Assembly (NCBI RefSeq): GCF_037963145.1
Contig: NZ_CP150144.1
Coordinates: 3,224,001 to 3,288,000 of the forward strand
Length of the DNA: 64,000 bases
Reading direction: 5' to 3'
Source: Oceanobacillus sp. FSL K6-2867
GTDB taxonomy: Bacteria; Bacillota; Bacilli; Bacillales; Amphibacillaceae
Shown piece by piece: positions 1-8,860 of this stretch; position 1 is the first letter of the stretch; every line of letters begins with the position of its first letter. Under the pieces are notes generated by a model that saw nothing but the letters and a program-made list of their open reading frames with translations, ran no database searches and was not told where the DNA came from. The translations under genes were made by a program, and so were the position numbers.

Positions 1-266
1 GTGAGGAAACATGGGAGAATAAGCTAAATCCAGAGCAGCAAGAAATCGTCTCCCAGGCAATCGATGAAACGCTCGCATATGCAGATGAAATTGTTGCCGA
101 AAGTAATGCGGCTTTTCTTGAAGAAATTGAAGCTAATGGCATGGAGATTATTTATCCGGACCAAGAAGAACTGCGGGAAAAAGCACAGCCGGCAATTCAA
201 GAGATAATTGAGAATGAATTAGCTCCCGGTGTATATGAAGAAGTTCAGAGAATAATAGAGAAATAG
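1..266 (+). CDS. dctP: TRAP transporter solute-binding protein, C-terminal part
   Basis: This is the last 87 codons of a gene that begins left of the window; the frame is open from base 3 to a TAG at 264-266. The fragment is Glu/Ala-rich and helical (for example AFLEEIEANGMEII, then a long amphipathic helix to the end), as in the C-terminus of DctP-family extracytoplasmic binding proteins. It lies 27 bp before a dctQ gene, which is the usual dctP-dctQ-dctM order. The family captures carboxylates outside the membrane and hands them to the permease. The identification rests partly on position, since the N-terminal and ligand-binding parts are not visible. Confidence 0.8.
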   Translation, partial: EETWENKLNPEQQEIVSQAIDETLAYADEIVAESNAAFLEEIEANGMEIIYPDQEELREKAQPAIQEIIENELAPGVYEEVQRIIEK

Positions 267-293
267 AATGGTAGATTGTGAGGAGGGGAATAC

Positions 294-806
294 ATGCTAC
301 AACTTTATAGGAGAGCAATGGCAGGCATTGCATTTGTGATTGAACATTTAGCAACAATCTTATTTATCTTGTTTTTTATTGTCGTAATCTTGCAAGTGTT
401 CTTTCGTTTTGTTTTGAACATGCCATTAACATGGAGTGAAGAAGCTTCCAGATATTTAAATCTATGGTCGGTATTGCTTGGTGCTGCACTTGCAGTAAAA
501 TACAAAGATCATTTAAGAGTAGATTTAATCGACGGATTGGTAAAAAAATGGCCATATAGGGCACAGATAGGGTTTTATATGTTTACCACAGTTATTTCAG
601 TGCTGGTGGTGCTGAGTTTTCTGACGGGCAGTATAAAAATGACGATTGATCGCTGGCATATCCCATTAACGATGGTACCGATATCGCAGGGCATCCTGTA
701 CCTGGCTCTATTCGTTAGTTCGTTATTTATGTTAGGTTTCTTTGCATATCACCTCGTTCGTTATTTCATCGATTTTAAAAGAAATGAAGGCGGTGATGTT
801 AAATGA
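294..806 (+). CDS. dctQ: TRAP transporter small permease subunit (DctQ)
   Basis: A 170-aa membrane protein with four hydrophobic helices (about residues 13-38, 48-68, 90-112, 127-150), the expected size and topology of DctQ. The segment MPLTWSEEASRYLNLW with the Trp-Ser-Glu-Glu core is typical of the family. A GGAGGGG ribosome site lies just upstream of the ATG. The stop overlaps the next start by 4 bp (803-806), so it is translationally coupled to dctM. DctQ pairs with DctM to form the sodium-coupled permease. Confidence 0.93.
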   Translation: MLQLYRRAMAGIAFVIEHLATILFILFFIVVILQVFFRFVLNMPLTWSEEASRYLNLWSVLLGAALAVKYKDHLRVDLIDGLVKKWPYRAQIGFYMFTTVISVLVVLSFLTGSIKMTIDRWHIPLTMVPISQGILYLALFVSSLFMLGFFAYHLVRYFIDFKRNEGGDVK

Positions 807-2092
807 TAATGTTGATTATGCTGCTCACTTTAGTAATCGCATTGATCATTGGTATTCCAGCTGTTTTTTCAATGGGTATCGCTACTCTTATCTATTTTCT
901 GCTGGATAGAGGGTTATTTGCAATTCCAGATATCCTGATCGCTCAACGGACAGTCTTTGGGCTAGATAGTTTTACATTGCTGGCAATTCCGTTATTCCTG
1001 TTGGTCGGAAAGGTCATGAACGAATCCAATGTGACGACGCGCTTATTTGATTTTGCAAAAGCATTGGTAGGTCATCTGAAGGGCGGAATGGGACAGGTAA
1101 ATATTTTGGCAAGTGTCATTTTTGCTGGTATGAGTGGATCTGCAACAGCTGATGCTGCAGGACTTGGTGCAGTCGAAATCAAGGCAATGACAGATGCTAA
1201 ATATCCGAAACGATTTTCTGCAAGTATTACAGCAGCATCTTCTTTAATCGGACCAATCATACCACCTAGTATTCCTGTTGTGCTTTATGCAATTATTGCA
1301 AGTGTATCCGTAAATAAGCTGTTAATTGCGGGGATTATTCCAGGGATATTGATGGCTGCTTCTTTAAGTATTTTTGTAGCAATTCAAGCAACCCGCAATA
1401 ATTTTCCTACAGAAGCGAGAGCATCTTTAAAGAGAATAGCAATTACTGCTAAAAGGGCATTTCTGCCAGTATTAACACCTGTTATTTTAATTGGTGGCGT
1501 GCTGACAGGTGTATTTACTGCAACAGAAGCGGCAGCGGTTGGAGCATTGTATGCCATTATTTTATCAACTGTCATTTACAGAACGATTACACTGCCGCAT
1601 TTATACCGTATTTTCAAACATACGATGCGTGATAGTGCGGTAATTATGATTATTCTTGGGGTAGCGAATATATTTGCATGGATTCTCATTCGTGAGCGCG
1701 TTCCAGTTACGTTTGCAAGTGCAATTACAGCTATCACAGATAACTATTATTTTGTAATGGGTCTGTGTCTTGTGTTTCTGCTTTTATTAGGGATGTTTCT
1801 GTCATCCATCGTCTCTATTACGATTGCAACGCCTGTGTTAGTTCCGCTGATTATGGAAGTGGGAGGAGACCCGCTTCACTTTGGAATTATCATGATTGTT
1901 GCGCTGATGATTGGTGAAATTACACCGCCTTTTGGTATGGTGCTGTTTGCTATTACAAGGGTCGGAAATATACCGTTTATTGAATTGGTCCGGGGTGTCG
2001 TGCCTTATATCATCCCAATTTTAATATTAATTGTCATACTTATTATTTTCCCATCGCTTGTTACATTCTTACCTGATTTATTCCTTGGATGA
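803..2092 (+). CDS. dctM: TRAP transporter large permease subunit (DctM)
   Basis: A 429-aa, very hydrophobic protein with about a dozen membrane segments, which matches the usual DctM length. Family signatures include AGMSGSATADAAGLG near residues 108-122, SLIGPIIPPSIP near 147-158, and a second repeat containing GEITPPFGMVLF. These form the two re-entrant hairpin regions of the elevator-type carrier. It is coupled to dctQ by a 4-bp overlap and is followed after 15 bp by a CoA-ester lyase gene. This linkage suggests the imported acid is metabolised through CoA activation. Confidence 0.95.
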   Translation: MIMLIMLLTLVIALIIGIPAVFSMGIATLIYFLLDRGLFAIPDILIAQRTVFGLDSFTLLAIPLFLLVGKVMNESNVTTRLFDFAKALVGHLKGGMGQVNILASVIFAGMSGSATADAAGLGAVEIKAMTDAKYPKRFSASITAASSLIGPIIPPSIPVVLYAIIASVSVNKLLIAGIIPGILMAASLSIFVAIQATRNNFPTEARASLKRIAITAKRAFLPVLTPVILIGGVLTGVFTATEAAAVGALYAIILSTVIYRTITLPHLYRIFKHTMRDSAVIMIILGVANIFAWILIRERVPVTFASAITAITDNYYFVMGLCLVFLLLLGMFLSSIVSITIATPVLVPLIMEVGGDPLHFGIIMIVALMIGEITPPFGMVLFAITRVGNIPFIELVRGVVPYIIPILILIVILIIFPSLVTFLPDLFLG

Positions 2093-2107
2093 ATGGAGAT
2101 GAAATGA

Positions 2108-3013
2108 TTGATACATGAAAAAGTAATGCTTACTGATGTTACAGGCAGAGATGGTTTTCAGATGGAAGATTGGATTGAAACAGAGGAGAAAATCATTATT
2201 ATTAATGAAATTATTGCTGCTGGTGTGAAACGAATCGAGGCAACCTCCTTCGTTTCACCAAAGGCAGTTCCTCAATTGAAGGATGCAAAAGAAGTAATGA
2301 AACATATTAATCGCGAGAATGTAAATATTATTGCGCTCATTCCCAATGTAAAAGGTGCAGAATTTGCCTTGGAGTCGAGCGTGGATGAGGTAAATGTAGT
2401 TGTTTCAGTCAGTGAAACACATAATCGAAAAAACGTAAAGAAGTCGGTAGATGAATCACTAGAAGGGATCATTGAAATCTATCGATTAGTGGAATCAGCA
2501 GGTAAAAAGGTGAATGTTGGATTAGCAACAACTTTCGGCTGCCCATTTGAAGGGATATATGAAGTGAATCGGGTTACGGAGGTTATGAAAAAGCTGACAG
2601 CCAATGGTTTAAGCAGCTTCATGCTTGCGGATACGACGGGTATGGCAAATCCATTACAGGTCTCCAATTTTATAAAAAGTCTGAAAGGTGCCTTTCCAAG
2701 TACAGACCTTAGTTTGCATCTTCATAACACGAGGGGGATGGGACTGGCAAACATACTTGCTGGTTACCATTCAGGAATCCGAAGCTTTGATGCGTCCCTT
2801 GGGGGAATTGGCGGCTGCCCATTTGCACCAGGGGCAACTGGAAATGTGGCCTTGGAAGATGTTGCACATATGTTTTACCAGATGAACATCCCTATAGATC
2901 CCAATCTGACTAAATTGATAAGGGCTGCCAAGAAGCTGGAAGAGGTATTGGGATATAAGCTTCCAGGACAGGTCATGAAGGCAGGTCTATCAACTGATCT
3001 GCATCAAGCATAA
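2108..3013 (+). CDS. HMG-CoA lyase-family protein
   Basis: A 301-aa DRE-TIM metallolyase. The start is TTG, supported by GGAG at 2095-2098 nine bases upstream. Family motifs are visible: TGRDGFQ (Arg14-Asp15, the catalytic pair), the metal-binding HLHN near 203-206, and GGIGGCPFAPGATGN containing the conserved catalytic Cys. HMG-CoA lyases split 3-hydroxy-3-methylglutaryl-CoA into acetyl-CoA and acetoacetate. In an operon with a TRAP transporter and a class III CoA-transferase, a role in catabolism of an imported hydroxy-dicarboxylate such as HMG is inferred. A related 3-hydroxyacyl-CoA could be the true substrate. Confidence 0.85.
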   Translation: MIHEKVMLTDVTGRDGFQMEDWIETEEKIIIINEIIAAGVKRIEATSFVSPKAVPQLKDAKEVMKHINRENVNIIALIPNVKGAEFALESSVDEVNVVVSVSETHNRKNVKKSVDESLEGIIEIYRLVESAGKKVNVGLATTFGCPFEGIYEVNRVTEVMKKLTANGLSSFMLADTTGMANPLQVSNFIKSLKGAFPSTDLSLHLHNTRGMGLANILAGYHSGIRSFDASLGGIGGCPFAPGATGNVALEDVAHMFYQMNIPIDPNLTKLIRAAKKLEEVLGYKLPGQVMKAGLSTDLHQA

Positions 3014-3032
3014 TAGAGGGGAGATAGGAATA

Positions 3033-4253
3033 ATGTCGTTAAATAATATGAAAGAAAACAAACCATTGCAAGATATTAAAGTTCTGGAATTTGGGTCCTT
3101 TATTGCTGGACCCTTTTGTACGAGATTAATGGCTGACTTTGGAGCAGAAGTAATTAAGATTGAATCTCCAACGAGCGGTGATCCTTTACGAAATTGGGGA
3201 TCGGCTAAGTACAAGGGCGAATCATTATGGTGGCCAATTCAAGCAAGAAATAAAAAATGCATTACCTTAAATTTAAAGGAAAATAAAGGACAGGAAATAG
3301 CGAAGAAGTTAGTAAAGGAAGCGGATATCGTCGTAGAAAACTTTCGTCCTGGTACGATGGAAAAATGGGGACTGGGCTATGATGATTTAAAGGAAATTAA
3401 TCCTTCTCTTATAATGGTTCGCATTTCTGGATTTGGTCAAACCGGACCATATAAAGATAAGGCAGGGTTTGGCAGTGTCGGCGAAGCGATGGGTGGGCTG
3501 AAACACATTACAGGCTATCCGGATAGACCACCTACTCGTGTTGGGGTTTCCATTGGGGATTCGTTAACAGCCATGTTTGGTGTAATAGGTGCTCTCATCG
3601 CGCTGCATCATCGGAATCAATCCCCGGATAGGCGTGGGCAATTAGTGGATACAGCATTATATGAATCTGTTTTTGCGATCATGGAAAGCAGTTTAACGGA
3701 ATTTATGAAGGTTGGTGCTATCAGGCAACGTACGGGAACTATTTTGCCGGGGGTGGCACCGACTAATAATTATCCAACTAAATCAGGAAAATGGATTGTA
3801 ATTGGTGCAAATGCAGACAATATTTTCAAGCGATTAACGAAAGTAATGGATCGAGAAGAACTGTCAGAAGACGATAAGTTTTCAAGTCATAATGCACGTG
3901 GTGCAAATCAAGAAGAACTTGACAACATTATTTCGAAATGGACAGTTCAGTACGAGTTAGATGAGTTGACAGAAATGCTGGATCAAGCGGGAGTTCCAGC
4001 TGGCGGTATCTATACGGCGGAAGATATCGCGAACGATATCCATTACCAAATGCGGGATATGATTCTGCAAATTACAGACAAGAAACTTGGCGAACTCCAT
4101 ATGCCGGGTATTGTGCCTAAACTGAGTGAGACTCCTGGTACTGTCGATTGGACAGGACCGGAGCTTGGGGAACATAATGAGGAAGTATATAAAAATATAT
4201 TGGGCTATAATAATAAAGACTATGAAGAATTGAAAGAAAAAGGGGTTATTTAA
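3033..4253 (+). CDS. CaiB/BaiF family (class III) CoA-transferase
   Basis: A 406-aa protein of typical class III CoA-transferase size. It begins with the characteristic LEFGSFIAGPFCTRLMADFGAEVIKIE region, followed by ENFRPGTMEKWGLGYDDL and SGFGQTGPY. The catalytic aspartate that forms the mixed anhydride is probably Asp176 in GVSIGDSLTA. Such enzymes move CoA between carboxylic acids, often from succinyl-CoA. Nineteen bases separate it from the lyase gene, and a terminator follows. The likely job is to activate the acid taken up by the TRAP system before cleavage by the lyase. The exact CoA donor and acceptor cannot be read from sequence. Confidence 0.88.
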   Translation: MSLNNMKENKPLQDIKVLEFGSFIAGPFCTRLMADFGAEVIKIESPTSGDPLRNWGSAKYKGESLWWPIQARNKKCITLNLKENKGQEIAKKLVKEADIVVENFRPGTMEKWGLGYDDLKEINPSLIMVRISGFGQTGPYKDKAGFGSVGEAMGGLKHITGYPDRPPTRVGVSIGDSLTAMFGVIGALIALHHRNQSPDRRGQLVDTALYESVFAIMESSLTEFMKVGAIRQRTGTILPGVAPTNNYPTKSGKWIVIGANADNIFKRLTKVMDREELSEDDKFSSHNARGANQEELDNIISKWTVQYELDELTEMLDQAGVPAGGIYTAEDIANDIHYQMRDMILQITDKKLGELHMPGIVPKLSETPGTVDWTGPELGEHNEEVYKNILGYNNKDYEELKEKGVI

Positions 4254-4296
4254 CAATGTAAAGGGGCAGATACAAAGCCTATGAAAGTAGTTAAGT

Positions 4297-4336
4297 GTGG
4301 TACCTTATCATTCTGCTGGAGGTACCACATTTTTAA
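4297..4336 (+). terminator. Rho-independent terminator of the TRAP/lyase/CoA-transferase operon
   Basis: Perfect 8-bp stem GTGGTACC (4297-4304) and GGTACCAC (4321-4328) followed by a T-rich run. It closes the first operon. Apart from the cre-like box listed separately, the rest of the 4254-4625 gap holds no recognisable gene. Confidence 0.8.
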
Positions 4337-4483
4337 TTTTTGTTCCTAAATCTTAGATAAGTTTTTAACTAAAACAAAAACACGTTAATCTCCTATTTTG
4401 TTTAATTTTGTATTGCCTGATAAACAAAGAAGAAGCGTAGGACTCGTTGGAAGCAAAGATATTAGGTATGTCAAACTCGAAAA

Positions 4484-4497
4484 TGTAAACGCTTCAA
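4484..4497 (+). promoter_or_regulatory. cre-like CcpA site upstream of the sensor kinase
   Basis: TGTAAACGCTTCAA matches the Bacillus cre consensus TGWAARCGYTWNCW at 13 of 14 positions. It lies about 130 bp before the sensor kinase start, so carbon-catabolite control of the two-component system is inferred. Confidence 0.6.
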
Positions 4498-4625
4498 AAT
4501 GGATAGTCAAAAAATATAGAAGATATGGTATCATACAGTAAAAAACATCATTTTTTACTTCAAAGTACAACGATTAGGTATTGTTCACTTGTTTTTATTT
4601 TGCTGGCTTAAGGAGAGGGAGACAA

Positions 4626-6227
4626 ATGAAAGGAAAGGTCTCTTTACAAACTAAGATTCTTGTACTGATTATCAGTTTAGTAGTTATGATTACTTTATTA
4701 TTAACAGGGATTTTCTCTTATTATGAATTTAATGATACTAAAAAGGAAATCGGCGAAAAAGCATTGGAATCAGCAAATGTCATTACACGATTACCAACAT
4801 TAATTAATGCATTCTATACAGAACAGCCTGAACAAATTATACAGCCGCTAATAGAAGAAATTATACAATATACAGGTGCAGAATTTATCGTTGTAGGTAA
4901 TACCGATAGTATTCGTTATGCACATCCAGACCCGAATAAAATTGGTGAAAAAATGGTCGGTGGAGATAACGATCAGGCATTAATTCACGGTGAAGCGTAC
5001 ATATCAGAAGCAGTTGGCAGTCTGGGTCCGTCGTTAAGAGGAAAAGCACCCATTATAGGGATGAATGGTGAAATTGTTGGTATTGTCTCAGTTGGTTTTA
5101 TGATTCAAGACATTCAGTCAATCATTTATAAAAGGCTATTAAAAATCAGTCAAACGTCGTTAGCTGTAAACCTTATTGGAATTTTGGGAGGTATTTTGCT
5201 AACGAGAAACATCAGAAAAGATACAATGGGACTGGAGCCATATGAGATTGCAGGCTTATTTCGGGAAAGAGACGCTATTCTTTCTTCTGTTCATGAAGGA
5301 ATTATTGCAGTGAATCAGAAGGGAGAGATTTCTCTGATGAATAACTCGGCTAAGAAGCTGGCAGGGAGTTGTGAAGAAGGGACTTTATCGTTTGAGCAAA
5401 TGTTTCCGCATATAGATAGAAATAGAATTATAGAGGAAGCGAATGGTCTTAAGAATATAGAAACAACCGTTAATGAAAGAAATGTTATCGTTAATTCAAC
5501 AACGATGATGGAGGATGAAGAAGTTGTTGGGGCTGTCGTAAGTTTTCGTGATAAAACGGATTTAAAGGAGCTCGTTAATACTTTATCTGAAGTCAGAAAG
5601 TACTCAGAGGACTTACGAGCACAAACGCATGAATACACAAATAAACTATATGTGATTTCTGGTTTATTGCAGCTCGGAAATTTTGATGAGGCCATTGAAT
5701 TAATCCAAACAGAGTCGGAAATAACAAAGAATCAGAATCGAATACTATTTGAGCAAATTAAAGATCCAACAATTCAAGCGATTGTTTTAGGTAAAATTGG
5801 ACTGGCTTCAGAAAATAAAATCGATTTAATAATTGAACCGAATTGTAATTTAGACAAGGTCCCCGATTTTATTGAACCGGCACAGTTAATTACGATTATT
5901 GGGAATTTATTAGATAATGCAATCGAAGCGGTAAAGGGTATACCGCATGGGAGAGTTGTTTTTTCTGCAACAGATTTAGGTAATGATATTGTCGTTGAAG
6001 TTTCTAATAATGGGGAAATCATTCCAGATAACATCATGATGCAATTATTTCAGAGAGGTTTTTCAACGAAGCAAAAGCAAGGAAGAGGTTATGGGTTATC
6101 GATTGTAAAAGATACATTGGACGATTTAAATGGACAGATTATAGTGCAAAATCAACCAATTGGTGGTGTTGTTTTCTCTATTTTCATACCAAAATACCAG
6201 CACTTGTCTGAGAAGAAAGGTGTGTAG
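4626..6227 (+). CDS. CitA/DcuS-type sensor histidine kinase
   Basis: The start chosen is ATG 4626, with AAGGAGAGGGAG just upstream, giving 533 aa; a longer TTG frame from 4581 has no ribosome site. Domains in order: TM1 (about 10-30), an extracellular PDC-type sensor (about 31-165), TM2 (about 177-195), a PAS domain (about 215-310), a dimerisation helix with the phospho-acceptor His335 in AQTHEYTNKL, and a HATPase domain ending in GRGYGLSIVKD. This layout is that of the citrate/C4-dicarboxylate sensors CitA, DcuS and CitS. It is followed by its response regulator and then by a tricarboxylate transporter, so it probably senses the tct substrate. The ligand itself is not deducible. Confidence 0.9.
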   Translation: MKGKVSLQTKILVLIISLVVMITLLLTGIFSYYEFNDTKKEIGEKALESANVITRLPTLINAFYTEQPEQIIQPLIEEIIQYTGAEFIVVGNTDSIRYAHPDPNKIGEKMVGGDNDQALIHGEAYISEAVGSLGPSLRGKAPIIGMNGEIVGIVSVGFMIQDIQSIIYKRLLKISQTSLAVNLIGILGGILLTRNIRKDTMGLEPYEIAGLFRERDAILSSVHEGIIAVNQKGEISLMNNSAKKLAGSCEEGTLSFEQMFPHIDRNRIIEEANGLKNIETTVNERNVIVNSTTMMEDEEVVGAVVSFRDKTDLKELVNTLSEVRKYSEDLRAQTHEYTNKLYVISGLLQLGNFDEAIELIQTESEITKNQNRILFEQIKDPTIQAIVLGKIGLASENKIDLIIEPNCNLDKVPDFIEPAQLITIIGNLLDNAIEAVKGIPHGRVVFSATDLGNDIVVEVSNNGEIIPDNIMMQLFQRGFSTKQKQGRGYGLSIVKDTLDDLNGQIIVQNQPIGGVVFSIFIPKYQHLSEKKGV

Positions 6228-6232
6228 TTATC

Positions 6233-6919
6233 GTGATTCAAATACTTATTATTGAGGATGATTATCGGTTAGCAGATATCCATCAGCGATTTTTGATGGA
6301 AGTAGACTATGTGAATATAGTTGGAAAAGCATTGACAGGAAAGGAAGCAATTGATTTAGCTTCAAAAAATGATATTGACCTCGTTTTATTGGATTTATAT
6401 TTGCCGGATATGATGGGGGTTGAGGTTTTACAAGAACTAAGGAAGCATCAAGAAGATGTTGATTTTATTATTATTTCGGCTGCTTCTGAGAAAGAGACTG
6501 TTGGCAAAGTAATTCGCAGCGGGGTTTTTGACTATATTATAAAGCCTGTCATCAAAGAAAGGTTAGTAAACACGATAGAACGTTATAAAAGCTTACAAAG
6601 TAAATTGGTGGAACAAGCTAATGTTGAACAAGGAGTTCTAGATCACTATTTTGGTGTCTCGGCAGGCAAAGAGTTAGAAGCATTGAAACCTACCCCAAAA
6701 GGCATTGATCCACTAACATTAGAAAAAGTTAAAGAAATTATCGCAGAAATTCAACAAGGAATATCAGCAGAAAAAATGGGGGAAAAAATAGGTGCATCAA
6801 GAACAACTGCAAGAAGATATTTAGAATTCTTAATTGCACAAGGTGAAATTACTGCTGATTTGGAATATGGAACAATTGGCAGGCCCGAAAGAATTTATTA
6901 TCAAAAGGATATAAGCTGA
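6233..6919 (+). CDS. CitB/DcuR-type response regulator
   Basis: A 228-aa response regulator beginning at GTG 6233, five bases after the kinase stop. The receiver domain has acidic residues Glu8-Asp9-Asp10, the phosphorylation site Asp54 in LLDLYLPD, and the conserved Lys104 in IIKPV. The C-terminal part has a helix-turn-helix (ISAEKMGEKIGASRTTARRYLEFL), as in CitT, DctR and DcuR. It probably activates the downstream tctCBA operon when phosphorylated; the inverted repeat at 7240-7266 is one candidate target. The pairing with the kinase is clear from adjacency and family. Confidence 0.9.
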   Translation: MIQILIIEDDYRLADIHQRFLMEVDYVNIVGKALTGKEAIDLASKNDIDLVLLDLYLPDMMGVEVLQELRKHQEDVDFIIISAASEKETVGKVIRSGVFDYIIKPVIKERLVNTIERYKSLQSKLVEQANVEQGVLDHYFGVSAGKELEALKPTPKGIDPLTLEKVKEIIAEIQQGISAEKMGEKIGASRTTARRYLEFLIAQGEITADLEYGTIGRPERIYYQKDIS

Positions 6920-6979
6920 GGTAAAGGAGGCAATAAAATGTTGTAAATAACTCTCTCTGGAAATATACTTCGCCCATTC

Positions 6980-7024
6980 AAAGGCATAGGTGAGCCCCTT
7001 TGTCGGTGTCACACCTATGCCTTT
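6980..7024 (+). terminator. Hairpin after the two-component genes
   Basis: Perfect 13-bp stem AAAGGCATAGGTG (6980-6992) and CACCTATGCCTTT (7012-7024). A good T-run is missing (CCTCCC follows), so it may be a weak terminator or an mRNA-stabilising hairpin that separates the regulatory pair from tctC. Confidence 0.5.
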
Positions 7025-7199
7025 CCTCCCGCAGTAGTCTATGTATATTTCCTACGCTGTGCATCGTCCGTCTTTAACATGAAACACTTTCGTTATACCC
7101 CAGTCTCTTATTCCCTCTTATAAGAAGTAGTCATTTTCCCACGCACATCCATGAACAATATGAACAGAATATTTTTAATAAATTAATTGACCATTAATA

Positions 7200-7213
7200 T
7201 GAAAACGTTTACA
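7200..7213 (+). promoter_or_regulatory. cre site (CcpA) upstream of tctCBA
   Basis: TGAAAACGTTTACA matches the cre consensus TGWAARCGYTWNCW at all 14 positions. It lies 77 bp before tctC, which predicts catabolite repression of tricarboxylate uptake. Confidence 0.75.
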
Positions 7214-7239
7214 AAGTAGGAGGAAATATCTATATTGAA

Positions 7240-7266
7240 AAGTAAGTCCTATATAAGTACTTACTT
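7240..7266. promoter_or_regulatory. Perfect inverted repeat in the tctC leader
   Basis: AAGTAAGT (7240-7247) and ACTTACTT (7259-7266) form an exact palindrome with an 11-nt centre, between the cre box and the tctC ribosome site. It could be the operator of the upstream response regulator or a 5'-leader hairpin. Its role is not established. Confidence 0.45.
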
Positions 7267-7289
7267 CAAACAAAAAGAGGGGGAGAATA

Positions 7290-8306
7290 ATGAGAAGGAA
7301 TCTACTATTTTTAATTCTATTGATGATGGCATTCATTGTTGCTTGCAGTGCCGGAGAAGATGCTGCTGAAACTTCAGGAACAGCTTCTGAATCAGACGAC
7401 TGGAAGCCGGAAGAGGCAATTGAATTTGTCGCACCAGCAGGAGCAGGTGGCGGATGGGATACTACTGCACGAATGGCAGCACAAGTATTCTCGGAAGAAG
7501 GAATTATTGATCAAAGTATTGGTGTTGTGAATAAAGAAGGTGGCGGAGGAGCAGTAGGCTGGTCATATATTGCTAACTTTGATGGGAATCCTCACAAGCT
7601 TTTTGTTGCATCGCCACCGATTATTTTCATTCCTTTAAATGGCCAATCGGAATATGGTCATGAAGATTTCACACCAATTGCGAATCTAATTGCAGATTAT
7701 GCAGCATTTGCCGTTCGTGAAGATGCTGAGTGGGAAAGTATGAATGATTTATTTGATGATATGAAAGAGGATCCTGCAAGCATTACAGTGGTAGGAGCGT
7801 CCTCACCAGGAAGTATGGATCACATGCAGTTTGTACAGATTGCTAAGGCAGCGGGTGTTGACATTACCAAAATTAAATATGTCTCTGCTCAAGACGGTGG
7901 AGGATTGACACAATTATTAAATGGCAGTGTAGATGTATATTCTACGGGTGTAGCTGAGACGGTGGAACAAGTAAAGGCAGGTAATATTAAAGTATTAGGT
8001 GTATCTTCTGAAGAAAGATTAAAAGGAGAAGTATTAGAGGACTTTCCAACTATGATTGAACAAGGTATTGATGAAACATTTGTTAATTGGAGAGGTTTCT
8101 TTGGCCCGCCGAATATGGATCCCGAAGCTCTAGCATATTATGAAGCTAAATTTAAAGAATTAAGTGATTCAGAGGCTTTCGCGGAAATTCGCGATCAATT
8201 TGGCTGGGAAGAACAATATTTAAACAGTGAGGAATATAGTCAGTTCCTTGATGAACAAAAAGAGAGTCTAGGAGAATTAATAGAAGAACTTGGTCTAGGA
8301 AATTAA
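7290..8306 (+). CDS. tctC: Tripartite tricarboxylate transporter binding lipoprotein (TctC)
   Basis: A 338-aa binding protein with a lipoprotein signal (MRRNLLFLILLMMAFIVAC, lipobox Cys19), so it is anchored on the outer face of the membrane. The TctC signature appears as IEFVAPAGAGGGWDTTARM, followed by GVVNKEGGGGAVGW. Later motifs include GVVGASSPGSMDHMQF-like and VLGVSSEERL regions of the family. A GAGGGGGAG ribosome site precedes the ATG. It captures citrate-type or related carboxylates for TctAB. It starts a tctC-B-A-DASS operon under a cre box and downstream of a dicarboxylate-type two-component system. Confidence 0.92.
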   Translation: MRRNLLFLILLMMAFIVACSAGEDAAETSGTASESDDWKPEEAIEFVAPAGAGGGWDTTARMAAQVFSEEGIIDQSIGVVNKEGGGGAVGWSYIANFDGNPHKLFVASPPIIFIPLNGQSEYGHEDFTPIANLIADYAAFAVREDAEWESMNDLFDDMKEDPASITVVGASSPGSMDHMQFVQIAKAAGVDITKIKYVSAQDGGGLTQLLNGSVDVYSTGVAETVEQVKAGNIKVLGVSSEERLKGEVLEDFPTMIEQGIDETFVNWRGFFGPPNMDPEALAYYEAKFKELSDSEAFAEIRDQFGWEEQYLNSEEYSQFLDEQKESLGELIEELGLGN

Positions 8307-8315
8307 CATAAACTT

Positions 8316-8343
8316 GAAGTCAATGGCTCAGGTCATTGACTTC
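8316..8343 (+). terminator. Intercistronic hairpin between tctC and tctB
   Basis: GAAGTCAATG (8316-8325) and CATTGACTTC (8334-8343) form a perfect 10-bp stem with an 8-nt loop followed by a few Ts. Such a hairpin commonly attenuates or protects mRNA so that the binding protein outnumbers the membrane subunits; that role is inferred here. Confidence 0.55.
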
Positions 8344-8389
8344 GATTTCTATACAATCCGTATTAGCAATGTGATAAGGAAGTGAGAGG

Positions 8390-8848
8390 ATGTTAAAAAC
8401 TGTTAATCAAAAAGTCAGCCTCGTACTTTTGGCTATTGGTGCAGGTTATCTTATATTAGCTTATCAAATTCCTTCGTACCCATATACACAAGTAGATGCA
8501 GACGTTATTCCAAAAGTTTTAGGATATTTGTTGATTTTCCTTTCTGTACTTTTGTTTTTGTCAAAAGACTCGGAAACTGAGGAACAAAAAGCAAGGAGAA
8601 AGATACCTAAAAAAGAAGTTGGGATGCTGCTCGGTGTCGGTGGAATGATACTGTTTTATATTATGCTTTTAGAAATATTAGGATTTGTAGTTGTAACAGC
8701 TTTATTTATTTTCGTTTGTTCACGGTTTTTAGGCTATAAAAATCATTTAGTGAATGGACTTGTTTCTGTTCTATTTCCTATCATTTTGTATCTGATGTTT
8801 ACAGAATTATTGAAGATTAGTTTACCAAGCGGAGTATTGCCTTTTTAA
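8390..8848 (+). CDS. tctB: Tripartite tricarboxylate transporter small membrane subunit (TctB)
   Basis: A 152-aa protein with four hydrophobic helices (about 10-27, 42-58, 79-95 and 102-145 as a closely spaced pair), the usual TctB size. The N-terminal segment with PYTQVDADVIPKVLGYLL resembles the family pattern in which a short loop ends in P..... before TM2. The gene lies between tctC and tctA with a 12-bp gap to tctA. TctB is the small integral subunit needed for transport. Confidence 0.88.
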   Translation: MLKTVNQKVSLVLLAIGAGYLILAYQIPSYPYTQVDADVIPKVLGYLLIFLSVLLFLSKDSETEEQKARRKIPKKEVGMLLGVGGMILFYIMLLEILGFVVVTALFIFVCSRFLGYKNHLVNGLVSVLFPIILYLMFTELLKISLPSGVLPF

Positions 8849-8860
8849 GGAGGGGGAACT

